From Dolichospermum circinale AWQC310F (lineage in GTDB: Bacteria; Cyanobacteriota; Cyanobacteriia; Cyanobacteriales; Nostocaceae): a DNA stretch of 43,675 nt. The DNA lies in assembly GCF_000426925.1 (NCBI RefSeq), contig NZ_KE384687.1, forward strand, positions 1 through 43,675, read 5' to 3'. Positions 26,592 to 34,858 of this stretch are shown piece by piece; within the stretch, counting starts at the first letter, position 1, and the number at the start of each line of letters is the position of its first letter. Below the pieces are notes generated by a model. That model was not told the origin of the DNA. It was given only the letters and a program-made list of their open reading frames with translations, and ran no database searches. The translations under genes and the position numbers were made by a program.

Positions 26592-26909
26592 TTAATATTC
26601 AATCTCAAAAGTTTGGTAATTATTCGATTCAACAAAGGAGTTTGAACTGACTATGTTTTGAGTAGCACTAGGCTGAGGTTGACGCAATTTTTTAATCGTT
26701 TTCTCTGTATCCTCTATCTGGCTATTAAGGATGTCTAAACGCTGTTGCAATACGGCAGTCCGTTCCTTGATGTAACATAGTTCTCTCTGAATACGTTGCT
26801 TTTCCGTCACCATTTTATAAAGCTCTAATTGACTTGAAGCATCAGATTGATTTCTGGGCATGGTACTAACTTTAGCTCTGATAATACTGGGATTGCGAAC
26901 ATTTCTCAT
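26592..26909 (-). CDS. gvpV: Gas vesicle protein GvpV
   Basis: A 105-residue protein resembling GvpV of Anabaena, a conserved cyanobacterial accessory protein. It starts MRNVRNPSIIRAKVSTMPRN and has a coiled coil at about 20-75 (LELYKMVTEKQRIQRELCYI and RLDILNSQIEDTEKTIKKL). The start was set at 26909: the alternative at 26936 overlaps a perfect -10 box (TATAAT at 26935-26940) and gives no family-like sequence. It is on the strand opposite to the other gvp genes and has its own promoter and terminator, so it forms a separate transcription unit. Function unknown; interaction with other Gvps is expected. Confidence 0.85.
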   Translation of the reverse strand: MRNVRNPSIIRAKVSTMPRNQSDASSQLELYKMVTEKQRIQRELCYIKERTAVLQQRLDILNSQIEDTEKTIKKLRQPQPSATQNIVSSNSFVESNNYQTFEIEY

Positions 26910-26934
26910 GAGAAATACCTGAATATTTCCTAGC

Positions 26935-26962
26935 ATTATAACTAAGTTTTTGTTATTGTAAA
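26935..26962 (-). promoter_or_regulatory. gvpV promoter
   Basis: On the minus strand TTTACA (26962-26957), a 16-base spacer, TATAAT (26940-26935). Transcription would start near 26928, about 19 bases before the chosen gvpV ATG. This leader length is what excludes the upstream ATG at 26936. Confidence 0.55.
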
Positions 26963-27069
26963 TCCCTAAATTATCCAGGTATAGATGAAAAAATTTATTC
27001 GGTATGGCAATGAATACGAATCTTAGGTAATTAATACCAGCAAATATTATTTTTATCTAGGTAAAATAT

Positions 27070-27750
27070 ATGGAATTAGAAAATTTCTACACTTATGCTT
27101 TTTTAGAAATACCCAGATTTCCCTTGGTTTTACCACAAGGCGCTGCTAATCAAGTAATACTGATTAATGGTTCGGGAATGTCGGCTATTGTCGAGCCAGG
27201 AATATCCTTGGAATCATTTCAAAATAATGATGAAAAAATTATCCAGATGGCTTTATCTCATGATCGAGTGATTTGTGAACTTTTTCAACAGGTTACAGTT
27301 TTACCCTTGCGTTTTGGAACTTGTTTTACTTCCACAAGCAACTTACTAAATTATCTAGAACTCCATAGACAAGAATATCAAGACAAACTAGAAAAAATTA
27401 ATGGTAAAATTGAATTTACTTTAAAATTAATCCCGCGGACAATGGAAGAACCAGCAGCATTGGAAAGAGGAGGTAGGGATTATTTTTTAGCTAAAAAACA
27501 ACGCTATCAAGACCAGAATAACTTTAGAATTGCTCAAGCCGCAGAAAAACAAAATCTGATTGATTCAATCACTAAAGTCCATCAATTGCCACTTGTTATT
27601 CAGGAAAAAGAAGAAGAAGTAAATATTTACCTATTGGTTAAGTCCCAAGATAAAACTTTGCTTTTAGAACAATTTTTAAATTGGCAAAAAGCTTGTCCAC
27701 GTTGGGATTTACTTTTGGGAGAGTCTCTTCCTCCGTACCACTTTATTTAA
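27070..27750 (+). CDS. gvpW: Gas vesicle protein GvpW (GvpF/L family)
   Basis: A 226-residue protein of the GvpF/GvpL family, in the position of GvpW in Anabaena clusters. It begins MELENFYTYAFLEIPRF and has the family core HDRVICELFQQVTVLPLRFG (about 64-83), analogous to HERVLEQ...LPLRFG in GvpF, with a helical middle portion. It is the second GvpF/L paralogue of the locus; the usual idea is that such proteins bind GvpA at the growing bicone. It starts 160 bp from gvpV (divergent) and is followed by the ArsA-like gene after 40 bp. Confidence 0.9.
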   Translation: MELENFYTYAFLEIPRFPLVLPQGAANQVILINGSGMSAIVEPGISLESFQNNDEKIIQMALSHDRVICELFQQVTVLPLRFGTCFTSTSNLLNYLELHRQEYQDKLEKINGKIEFTLKLIPRTMEEPAALERGGRDYFLAKKQRYQDQNNFRIAQAAEKQNLIDSITKVHQLPLVIQEKEEEVNIYLLVKSQDKTLLLEQFLNWQKACPRWDLLLGESLPPYHFI

Positions 27751-27790
27751 TGATTATTTATTAGTGTTTTAGTGATTTATTAAGTTTAAT

Positions 27791-29665
27791 ATGAACCAGT
27801 ACGACTCATTTCATTTAATCATGTTTAGTGGTAAGGGTGGAGTTGGCAAAACTACCACTTCTTGCACTTTTGCTCGTTATTGGGCAAAACAGTTCCCGGA
27901 AGAAACAATTTTGTTACTTTCTACAGATCCAGCACATTCTTTAGGAGATGTGTTACTCACAGAGGTGAAAGATTATGCTTCACCATTACCAGATTTGCCC
28001 AATTTAAGTGTTCAGTCCTTAGATGCTGAAAAACTGCTGTTAGAATTTAAGGCCAAATATAGCAAATTTTTAGAATTACTGGTTGAGCGAGGAAGTCTAG
28101 CAGACGGACAAGATTTAGCCCCAGTTTGGGATTTGGACTGGCCTGGTTTAAACGAATTAATGGGATTACTAGAAATCCAACGTCTACTATCTGAAAAAAA
28201 AGTAAACCGCATAGTAGTTGATATGGCTCCTTCTGGTCATACCTTAAACCTGTTGCGATTGGAAGACTTTTTAGATGTGATTTTGAACTCATTAGAGTTA
28301 TTCCAAAAAAAGCATCAGGTGATCACAGAAACTTTAACCGGACGTTATACTCTCGATGAAGTTGATGACTTTTTAGCTGATCTGAAATTTCAATTAGCAG
28401 AAGGTAGACGACTGCTACAAGATGATCAATTCACAGGTTGTATAGTTGTTGCTGTCTCTGAACCTATGTGTTTTGCCGAAACTGAGCGATTTATCGCCAG
28501 TTTAAAAAAACTAAATGTTCCCTATGGAGGAATGGTAATAAATCGAATTGTCAGTGATTCATCTATAGAGCCAGATCGCTATGCCGAACAGCAAAACTTT
28601 ATCAATAAATTCTTAAAAATTTCTCAAAATAAACCTGTTTTTACAGTACCACAACAGCAATTCGCACCATTAGGAGGGTTAGCATTAGATAATCTAGCAG
28701 CAGAAATTCAATATATTGATCATGTGGAACTCGCTGCTCCACCACCAATTCAATGGCCGACTAAAATTACACCTAGCTTTGCTGACTTTGTAGCCGAAGG
28801 CTGTCAATTGATTGTTGTTGGTGGCAAAGGAGGAGTTGGTAAAACTACAGTGTCAGCAGCCATGGCCTGGGCGCTGGCTAATCGTTACCCTAACAAAAAA
28901 ATTCGCGTCATTTCTATAGATCCTGCTCATTCCTTGGGAGATGCTTTTGGTGAAAAATTAGAACATGAACCAAAATTATTAGCTCCTAATTTAACTGGAC
29001 AGGAAATTAATGCTGAGAAAATATTAGATCAATTTCGTGCAGATTACCTTTGGGAATTGGCGGATATGATTAGTGGTGAAGGAACAGAAGCAGACTCAAC
29101 AATAAATATTGCCTATCTTCCAGAAGCTTGGCGGCAAATTATGTCTCAAGCTTTACCAGGTATTGATGAGATGCTATCCCTAATCACCATTATGGATTTA
29201 TTAGACAGCAACGAGCAAGATTTGATTATTCTAGATACAGCACCCACAGGTCATCTTCTGCAATTTTTGTCAATGCCAACTGCATTAGGAGATTGGTTAT
29301 CTTGGATATTTAAGCTGTGGATGAAATATCAGAATGTCCTGGGTCGAGTTGATTTCATGAAGCGGTTGCGAAGTCTGCGCGAACAAGTTGTTAAAGCTCA
29401 AAAGAAATTAAAAGACCCAAAACACACTCAATTTGTGGGTGTCATTCAGGCAGAAGCAGCAATTATAGCTGAACACATCCGCTTAACGAAATCTCTCAAA
29501 ACTATAGGAATTCAACAGCGTTATGTGGTACAAAATCGCTACACACAAGATGTAGAGATTGAGAGCAGTTTGTTTTCACAGCAAACAATTATTCGCTTAC
29601 CTAACTTACCCAGATCCGTCGAACCCATTGCCAGAATTAAAGCTGCTGCCGATCTTTTATTTTAA
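27791..29665 (+). CDS. Tandem ArsA/Get3-type (TRC40) ATPase, gas vesicle associated
   Basis: A 624-residue fusion of two ArsA/Get3-type ATPase domains. N-terminal domain: deviant Walker A MFSGKGGVGKTT (12-23), switch I TDPAHSLGD, switch II DMAPSGHTL. C-terminal domain: VVGGKGGVGKTTVS (about 342-355), IDPAHSLGD, DTAPTGHLL. All essential residues are intact in both. The arsenite-binding cysteines of E. coli ArsA do not appear to be matched, and no arsB or arsR is nearby, so arsenite export is unlikely. Get3 relatives handle tail-anchored hydrophobic proteins. Since it sits 40 bp after gvpW, a role in chaperoning hydrophobic GvpA or GvpA-like proteins is an attractive inference. Confidence 0.9.
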   Translation: MNQYDSFHLIMFSGKGGVGKTTTSCTFARYWAKQFPEETILLLSTDPAHSLGDVLLTEVKDYASPLPDLPNLSVQSLDAEKLLLEFKAKYSKFLELLVERGSLADGQDLAPVWDLDWPGLNELMGLLEIQRLLSEKKVNRIVVDMAPSGHTLNLLRLEDFLDVILNSLELFQKKHQVITETLTGRYTLDEVDDFLADLKFQLAEGRRLLQDDQFTGCIVVAVSEPMCFAETERFIASLKKLNVPYGGMVINRIVSDSSIEPDRYAEQQNFINKFLKISQNKPVFTVPQQQFAPLGGLALDNLAAEIQYIDHVELAAPPPIQWPTKITPSFADFVAEGCQLIVVGGKGGVGKTTVSAAMAWALANRYPNKKIRVISIDPAHSLGDAFGEKLEHEPKLLAPNLTGQEINAEKILDQFRADYLWELADMISGEGTEADSTINIAYLPEAWRQIMSQALPGIDEMLSLITIMDLLDSNEQDLIILDTAPTGHLLQFLSMPTALGDWLSWIFKLWMKYQNVLGRVDFMKRLRSLREQVVKAQKKLKDPKHTQFVGVIQAEAAIIAEHIRLTKSLKTIGIQQRYVVQNRYTQDVEIESSLFSQQTIIRLPNLPRSVEPIARIKAAADLLF

Positions 29666-29723
29666 GTGGATAATATAGTCAAGAAAAAATGGTTTTTTTA
29701 GAGTCAATTTTTGGAGGAATGTG

Positions 29724-31577
29724 ATGAGTGATTTATTTAAGGGATTCGAGCAGTTATTAGAACTGGTAAAAACTCTCGAAGAAAAATCAGAAAACGGAGA
29801 AATCAAAACCAATGTCCAGTTTAACTCCCGCCCATTAAGCAGTATTCCCAGAACAGGAAATATCCCCCGTACCAGTAATATGGGGGGTAATATGGGTAAT
29901 ATGGGTAATGACGTGGGTACAAGTCGCATGAACACTCAATCCCCCCCGGCTTCTGGTGCATGTCCCTCAGATCCAGTTGTTCCTCCCGATCCTACTTCAG
30001 GTATTGCTCTTAAAGATATCGGTGGACTGAGCGAAATTCTTAAAGAACTCAAAGAACTGGTTGCTATTCCGTTAAAACGCCCTGACCTATTGGCTAAATT
30101 AGGACTAGAACCCACCCACGGCGTATTATTAGTTGGTCCTCCAGGCACCGGTAAAACTCTCACAGCCCGGGCTTTGGCTGAAGAACTGGGCGTTAACTAC
30201 ATTGCTATTGTTGGTCCTGAAGTCATCAGTAAATATTATGGTGAAGCGGAACAAAGATTGCGCGGTATTTTTGAAAAAGCCGCCAAAAATGCTCCCTGTA
30301 TTATTTTTATTGATGAAATTGATAGCCTCGCCCCAGACCGCAGTGCGGTAGAAGGGGAAGTTGAAAAGCGCCTCGTTGCCCAATTATTAGGCTTAATGGA
30401 TGGTTTTTCCCATAGCCCAGGGGTGATTGTTCTCGCGGCTACCAACCGCCCTGACCACCTTGACCCAGCCCTGCGAAGACCAGGACGATTTGACCGGGAA
30501 GTCCAGTTTCGCATTCCTGATATCAACGGCCGTAAAGAAATCCTGCAAATTCTCACCCGTTCTATGCCCTTGGATAACACCGTTGACCTCGATTTTATCG
30601 CAGAGCGGGCGGTGGGATTTGTGGGGGCTGATTTGAAGGCCGTTTGTCAAAAGGCGGCTTATAGCGCCCTCCGTCGTCAAGTTCCTTCTATAGAGGTGCA
30701 AGCTCCAGAAAACATGACGGTTACTCAAACTGATTTTTTACAGGGACTAAAGGAAATCAAACCGGCTGTACTTCGCAGTGTGGAAGTTGAAGTTCCCCAA
30801 GTTGCTTGGGATGATATTGGTGGTTTAGAGAATATTAAGCAAACCCTCCGAGAATCTGTAGAAGGGGCGCTACTTTATCCAGAACTTTATCTACAAACTA
30901 AGGCTATTGCTCCCAAGGGGATTTTGCTATGGGGTCCTCCGGGAACTGGTAAAACTTTATTAGCAAAGGCTGTGGCTTCCCAGGCCAGAGCTAATTTTAT
31001 TGGTGTCAATGGACCGGAATTACTAACCCGTTGGGTGGGTGCAAGTGAACAAGCAGTGCGGGAATTATTTGCTAAGGCTCGACAAGCAGAACCCTGTGTC
31101 ATATTCATTGATGAAATTGATACCTTAGCTCCAGCAAGGGGAAGTTATAGCGGTGATTCAGGCGTGAGTAACCGGGTAGTAGGGCAATTATTAACTGAAT
31201 TGGATGGTGTAGAGGCGGGTGCAAGTATTCTGGTCATTGGGGCTACAAACCGTCCTGATGCTCTCGACTCAGCATTATTACGGGCAGGTAGGTTAGATTT
31301 ACAACTTAAAGTAGATTTACCTGATTTAGCTAGTCGTTTAGATATTTTGCGGGTTTATACTGAGGGACGACCATTATTAGACGTGAATTTAACATATTGG
31401 TCTGAAGTCACAGAAGGTTGGAATGGTGCTGATTTAGTATTGCTGTGTAATCAAGCTGCTGTGGAAGCTATTCGCCGTTTCCGAGCGCAAGGACAGACGG
31501 ATCCTGCTGATATCAGAATTACTAATGATGATTTTGAATATTCTCATCAGGTTTTAGTCAGTCAACGTCATGCTTAG
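29724..31577 (+). CDS. CDC48/VAT-like tandem AAA+ ATPase, gas vesicle associated
   Basis: A 617-residue protein with two AAA+ modules in the CDC48/p97/VAT arrangement. D1 (about 90-345): Walker A GPPGTGKTL, Walker B IIFIDEIDSLAPD, sensor AATNRPDHLDPAL, arginine-finger motif RRPGRFDREV. D2 (about 360-615): GPPGTGKTL, VIFIDEIDTLAP, GATNRPDALDSAL, LRAGRLDLQL. Both sets of catalytic residues are complete. The p97-type N-domain is missing: residues 1-25 form a helix (SDLFKGFEQLLELVKTLEE), then a Gly/Met/Asn/Pro linker (about 45-88). The ATG at 29724 has GGAGG six bases upstream. It follows the ArsA gene by 58 bp. A protein remodelling role at the gas vesicle is inferred. Confidence 0.9.
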   Translation: MSDLFKGFEQLLELVKTLEEKSENGEIKTNVQFNSRPLSSIPRTGNIPRTSNMGGNMGNMGNDVGTSRMNTQSPPASGACPSDPVVPPDPTSGIALKDIGGLSEILKELKELVAIPLKRPDLLAKLGLEPTHGVLLVGPPGTGKTLTARALAEELGVNYIAIVGPEVISKYYGEAEQRLRGIFEKAAKNAPCIIFIDEIDSLAPDRSAVEGEVEKRLVAQLLGLMDGFSHSPGVIVLAATNRPDHLDPALRRPGRFDREVQFRIPDINGRKEILQILTRSMPLDNTVDLDFIAERAVGFVGADLKAVCQKAAYSALRRQVPSIEVQAPENMTVTQTDFLQGLKEIKPAVLRSVEVEVPQVAWDDIGGLENIKQTLRESVEGALLYPELYLQTKAIAPKGILLWGPPGTGKTLLAKAVASQARANFIGVNGPELLTRWVGASEQAVRELFAKARQAEPCVIFIDEIDTLAPARGSYSGDSGVSNRVVGQLLTELDGVEAGASILVIGATNRPDALDSALLRAGRLDLQLKVDLPDLASRLDILRVYTEGRPLLDVNLTYWSEVTEGWNGADLVLLCNQAAVEAIRRFRAQGQTDPADIRITNDDFEYSHQVLVSQRHA

Positions 31578-31593
31578 TTAGATTTTCGCTGTT

Positions 31594-31624
31594 ACCCCTG
31601 GCTGCAAGTAATTTGTCCGGGGGT
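31594..31624 (+). terminator. Stem-loop after the CDC48-like gene
   Basis: ACCCCTGG (31594-31601) pairs with CCGGGGGT (31617-31624), 8 bp with one G-U, 16 bases past the stop. No T-tract follows, so termination is uncertain. Confidence 0.4.
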
Positions 31625-31785
31625 CACAAAGCATAGAAAAGTAAGTGCAATGGCCATACTACTGGTAATTGTTTTTAGCCTCGCTACAACTGGATACAAT
31701 TGTTATGAGTTGATTTAGCCGCTTTACAGCAGTTTCCGATCTGATAACGTATCTAGGTTTTCTTTGGGTACTTTTTCAGCAACTC

Positions 31786-31905
31786 CTACTTAGCGAGCAT
31801 TGGTAAAATAGGTTTAAAAATCTGATTCAGAACATTATTTCTAATACGAATAGATATATCCCACATTCCGCAATCTAAACCATAAGCCATGATTTCTACT
31901 CCCAT
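31786..31905 (-). CDS. Doubtful 39-codon reading frame
   Basis: Starts MGVEIMAYGLDCGMW and ends PMLAK. The residues look coding, and in-frame codons continue upstream (KKSVRLNRED) before a stop, so it may instead be the tail of a decayed gene. GAGAAG precedes the ATG by a few bases. I do not recognise it. Confidence 0.2.
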   Translation of the reverse strand: MGVEIMAYGLDCGMWDISIRIRNNVLNQIFKPILPMLAK

Positions 31906-32135
31906 ATCTTCTCTATTTAATCTTACACTCTTTTTGTCTCATTCTTAAGTTAAACTACTATATTTATTCGTTTCACTTTCTCACACCATTTCCGTTTTAA
32001 TGCTACTCATTCTCATTAAGCTTCTTTCTCTTTAATTTATCTTTAGTTTTTATGTACTACTTTAAGGGCTTTTCTGATCTGTGACAATTGAGGGTGCGGA
32101 ATGTCGGTTTAAACCCAATTTTTTGATGATTTTTT

Positions 32136-32163
32136 AGCGAACTGCTTGCAGCAGCGCTTCGCT
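32136..32163. repeat. Dispersed GCGAAGCGC-type palindrome
   Basis: AGCGAA (32136-32141) and TTCGCT (32158-32163) flank TGCTTGCAGCAGCGC-like sequence, a palindrome type very common in Nostocales genomes. Confidence 0.4.
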
Positions 32164-32338
32164 ATGGTTATTTATCTGGACTTAATCCGCAAAAACTGAA
32201 ACGACCAAATATACTTCATACAGATGATGGTTAATTTGTACAGTGGGTGAGTCATATATTCCCAACTCCGTAACTCCTGGATTTTCCTGTGAAGTATTTA
32301 AGTATGGTATTACATAAATGCACATCTGGAGATAAATA

Positions 32339-32370
32339 TTGTATGGACAATTCCTGAATCGTCCATACAA
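32339..32370. repeat. Strong hairpin in the gap before the exopolysaccharide genes
   Basis: TTGTATGGAC (32339-32348) and GTCCATACAA (32361-32370) pair perfectly, extended inward by ATTC/GAAT after one mismatch, leaving a 2-base loop. GGGTTTTC follows on the plus strand. It might be part of a small RNA, a terminator or a repeat remnant. Confidence 0.5.
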
Positions 32371-32828
32371 GGGTTTTCGGTCACGCAGCCCATATTTAAT
32401 TTAATTTCCAGAAGATATCTCATCTAAAACTGCTCAATGCCAATGTTTACCTAAATCACTTGACTAATATCTATCTATAGGGTTATACTCATTGACGTTT
32501 GGTGAAACATCAAAATAAAAAAGAGACATTGCATTTAATTATTTATTGGTCAAATATCGTCATTTATTTTTTCATTGATTGTGGGAGGTAAGAGTTTTAA
32601 AAATTGTATCATTTAGCTCGTAGTTGGCGGATGACACGCCCGTGAGTAGTATCCGATCACCTACCTAGTATCTCCTGACTGTTTAGGGGATATTTGTGCC
32701 GATGTGCGTGACAATATGAAAAATCAAAAATCAGGTGCGTAAATTTATCTAATTTCTGGGAATCTTCTCACAGCGATCATAATTCAATAAAGATTTGGTA
32801 AATTTAGTTAGTTAATCTGGGAGTATCT

Positions 32829-33872
32829 ATGACATCATTGGTGGAATTAAAATCAGAGGTATTAAGTGATTCACAATCCCAAGTGGAGGGGTCGCGTTGG
32901 CTGATTTTTGGTGGTGGAGATCATGCCATCAAATTTGCTCAGATGCTGTTAGCTCACAAACCATCACAAGAATTAGTTATTCTCACAGAAAATCCCCATA
33001 ATATCTTTGATATCTCCAACTTAGAAGAAACCGAAACCCAGATAACTTATGGGGGAAGACTAAGCGATTTATCCAACTGGAGTCAACAATCCTGGTCTGG
33101 CGTGGTAGTGGAGACCCAAACAGGCCTCCATGAGACACAAGTGCAAAGTCTGATGCAAATGCGACTAAAAGGTATTCCGGTTTATCGTCTACCCGATATT
33201 TGGGAAACCTTATATCACAAACTCCCTCCGTCCCTACTTGAGGATGAGTGGTTTACCTTTAGTAAAGGCTTTCGACTAGTATCTAGTAATACTAATCAAA
33301 AAATCAAGAGATATACAGATTTAATAGTCACTATGCTATTATTTGTATTGCTGTTTCCGCTCATGGTTTTGGTAGGACTGATGATTAAACTAGATAGTCC
33401 AGGTCCGATTTTCTATAGCCAATTGCGAACCGGACTCAACGGTAAACCATTTCGGGTTTACAAGTTCCGTTCCATGTATCAAGACGCTGAAAAACAGGGC
33501 GCACAATGGGCAAGCCAACGTGATTCCCGTATTACCAGAGTAGGACATTGGCTACGACTCCTGCGAATTGACGAACTACCCCAGATTTGGAACGTGTTGC
33601 GCTCAGAAATGAGCCTGATTGGTCCTCGTCCAGAAAGGCCAGAATTTGATGTCAAGCTCAAAGAAGCGATTCCTTACTACGAACTGCGTTATTTAGTCAA
33701 ACCAGGAATCACAGGCTGGGCGCAAGTTCTTTATCCCTATGGTGCTTCCATAGAAGATGCCTACGAAAAGCTGTCCTACGACATATACTATATGAAGAAC
33801 TATTCGCTCTGGTTGGATTTAGTTATCGCTTTTAAAACCATCAAAGTCGTCTTATTAGGTAAGGGCAGATGA
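32829..33872 (+). CDS. Exopolysaccharide sugar-phosphate (polyprenyl glycosylphospho-) transferase
   Basis: A 347-residue initiating enzyme that transfers a sugar-1-phosphate (often glucose- or galactose-1-P) to undecaprenyl phosphate. Residues 1-150 look like a Rossmann-type nucleotide-binding regulatory domain (LIFGGGDHAIKFAQ at 25-38); one membrane helix lies at about 167-187; the catalytic domain has SPGPIFYSQLRTG, FRVYKFRSM, LRIDELPQIWNVL, MSLIGPRPERPEF and KPGITGWAQVLYPYG. It is the first gene of the exopolysaccharide locus and overlaps galE by 4 bp (ATGA), so the two are translationally coupled. Confidence 0.93.
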   Translation: MTSLVELKSEVLSDSQSQVEGSRWLIFGGGDHAIKFAQMLLAHKPSQELVILTENPHNIFDISNLEETETQITYGGRLSDLSNWSQQSWSGVVVETQTGLHETQVQSLMQMRLKGIPVYRLPDIWETLYHKLPPSLLEDEWFTFSKGFRLVSSNTNQKIKRYTDLIVTMLLFVLLFPLMVLVGLMIKLDSPGPIFYSQLRTGLNGKPFRVYKFRSMYQDAEKQGAQWASQRDSRITRVGHWLRLLRIDELPQIWNVLRSEMSLIGPRPERPEFDVKLKEAIPYYELRYLVKPGITGWAQVLYPYGASIEDAYEKLSYDIYYMKNYSLWLDLVIAFKTIKVVLLGKGR

Positions 33873-34858
33873 ATCAAAAAGTCTTGGTGACAGGCGGTGC
33901 AGGCTATATCGGTTCTCATGTAGTCCGTCAACTGGGAGAAGCTGGTTATGACGTAGTTGTCTATGACAACTGCTCCACAGGCGTGACCAATTCCGTACTC
34001 CATGGTCAACTAATTATTGGTGATTTAGCAGATATAGACCGCCTTTACCAAGTCTTTGCCAAGCATCAATTTAGTGCAGTACTTCACTTTGCCGCCAGTC
34101 TAGTTGTCCCAGAATCGGTTGCGTACCCCCTTGATTATTACGCTAATAACACCCGTAATACCCTAAACCTGCTCCGCTGTTGTAGTGTCATGGGCGTTAA
34201 CCAATTAATTTTTTCTAGTACGGCCGCAGTTTATGGCGAGCCTCAAGAAAATCCGGTTACGGAAAATACTCCAACCCTACCGATTAACCCCTACGGACGC
34301 TCCAAATTGATGAGCGAATTAATGATTCGAGACTACGCCCTAGCGTCTCCTATGCGATATATAATATTGCGTTACTTTAACGTCGCCGGAGCCGACCCTG
34401 GTGGAAGAATCGGACAAAACTCACCGAATGCAACTCACTTGATTGCAAATGTTTGTAATGCTGCCCTTAAACGCCAATCAGAATTAAAGATATTTGGCAC
34501 CGATTTCCCCACCCCAGATGGTACAGGAATCCGAGATTATATCCATGTTGAAGACCTGGCCACAGCCCATGTAGATGGTTTACGCTACTTGCAACAGAAC
34601 GGAGAAAGTCAAATTCTCAACTGTGGCTATGGCAAAGGTTATAGTGTTAGGCAAGTTGTGGAACAGGCGAAAGCTATTTCTGGGGTAGATTTTCCCGTGA
34701 TTGAATTAAAACGTCGTCCTGGAGACCCAGCCTGCGTAACAGCTTGTGCGGATAAAATTAGGCAGGTATTGAATTGGCAACCCAAGCATAATAATCTGGA
34801 TGATATCATTTATAGTCATCTAGTTTGGGAAACCAGAAAGCTAAAAGATACAATATAA
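33869..34858 (+). CDS. galE: UDP-glucose 4-epimerase GalE
   Basis: A 329-residue short-chain dehydrogenase/reductase enzyme that interconverts UDP-glucose and UDP-galactose (or the N-acetyl forms), feeding the initiating transferase. NAD-binding GGAGYIGSH at 8-16; catalytic Ser in FSSTAAVYG and Tyr-xxx-Lys in PYGRSKLMSE; substrate segments LRYFNVAGAD, GTGIRDYIHVEDLA, and RRPGDPACVTA near the end. It overlaps the previous gene by 4 bp. Confidence 0.94.
   Translation: MNQKVLVTGGAGYIGSHVVRQLGEAGYDVVVYDNCSTGVTNSVLHGQLIIGDLADIDRLYQVFAKHQFSAVLHFAASLVVPESVAYPLDYYANNTRNTLNLLRCCSVMGVNQLIFSSTAAVYGEPQENPVTENTPTLPINPYGRSKLMSELMIRDYALASPMRYIILRYFNVAGADPGGRIGQNSPNATHLIANVCNAALKRQSELKIFGTDFPTPDGTGIRDYIHVEDLATAHVDGLRYLQQNGESQILNCGYGKGYSVRQVVEQAKAISGVDFPVIELKRRPGDPACVTACADKIRQVLNWQPKHNNLDDIIYSHLVWETRKLKDTI

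Larger units (their letters stand above)
31578..32828. other. Long gene-poor gap with stem-loops
   Basis: 1.25 kb between the gas vesicle and exopolysaccharide loci without a convincing gene. A 39-codon minus-strand frame (31786-31905, MGVEIMAYGLDCGMWDISIR onward) is protein-like but has weak start signals. Stem-loops occur at 31594-31624, 32136-32163, 32339-32370 and 32668-32693. The last 150 bases should contain the promoter of the exopolysaccharide genes. Confidence 0.5.

Noticed and set aside
29657-31108. Several open frames antisense to the ArsA and CDC48-like genes
   Set aside because: They are shadows of GC-richer conserved coding sequence, with Arg/Ser/Pro-rich translations and no start signals.
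32182-32370. 62-codon minus-strand open frame in the gap before the exopolysaccharide genes
   Set aside because: It covers a strong inverted repeat and has no coding character or ribosome site.
32590-32760. Possible JUMPstart/ops element (GGCGG) before the exopolysaccharide genes
   Set aside because: Only GGCGG is shared with the ops element GGCGGTAGCGTG, and RfaH-type control is not known in cyanobacteria.
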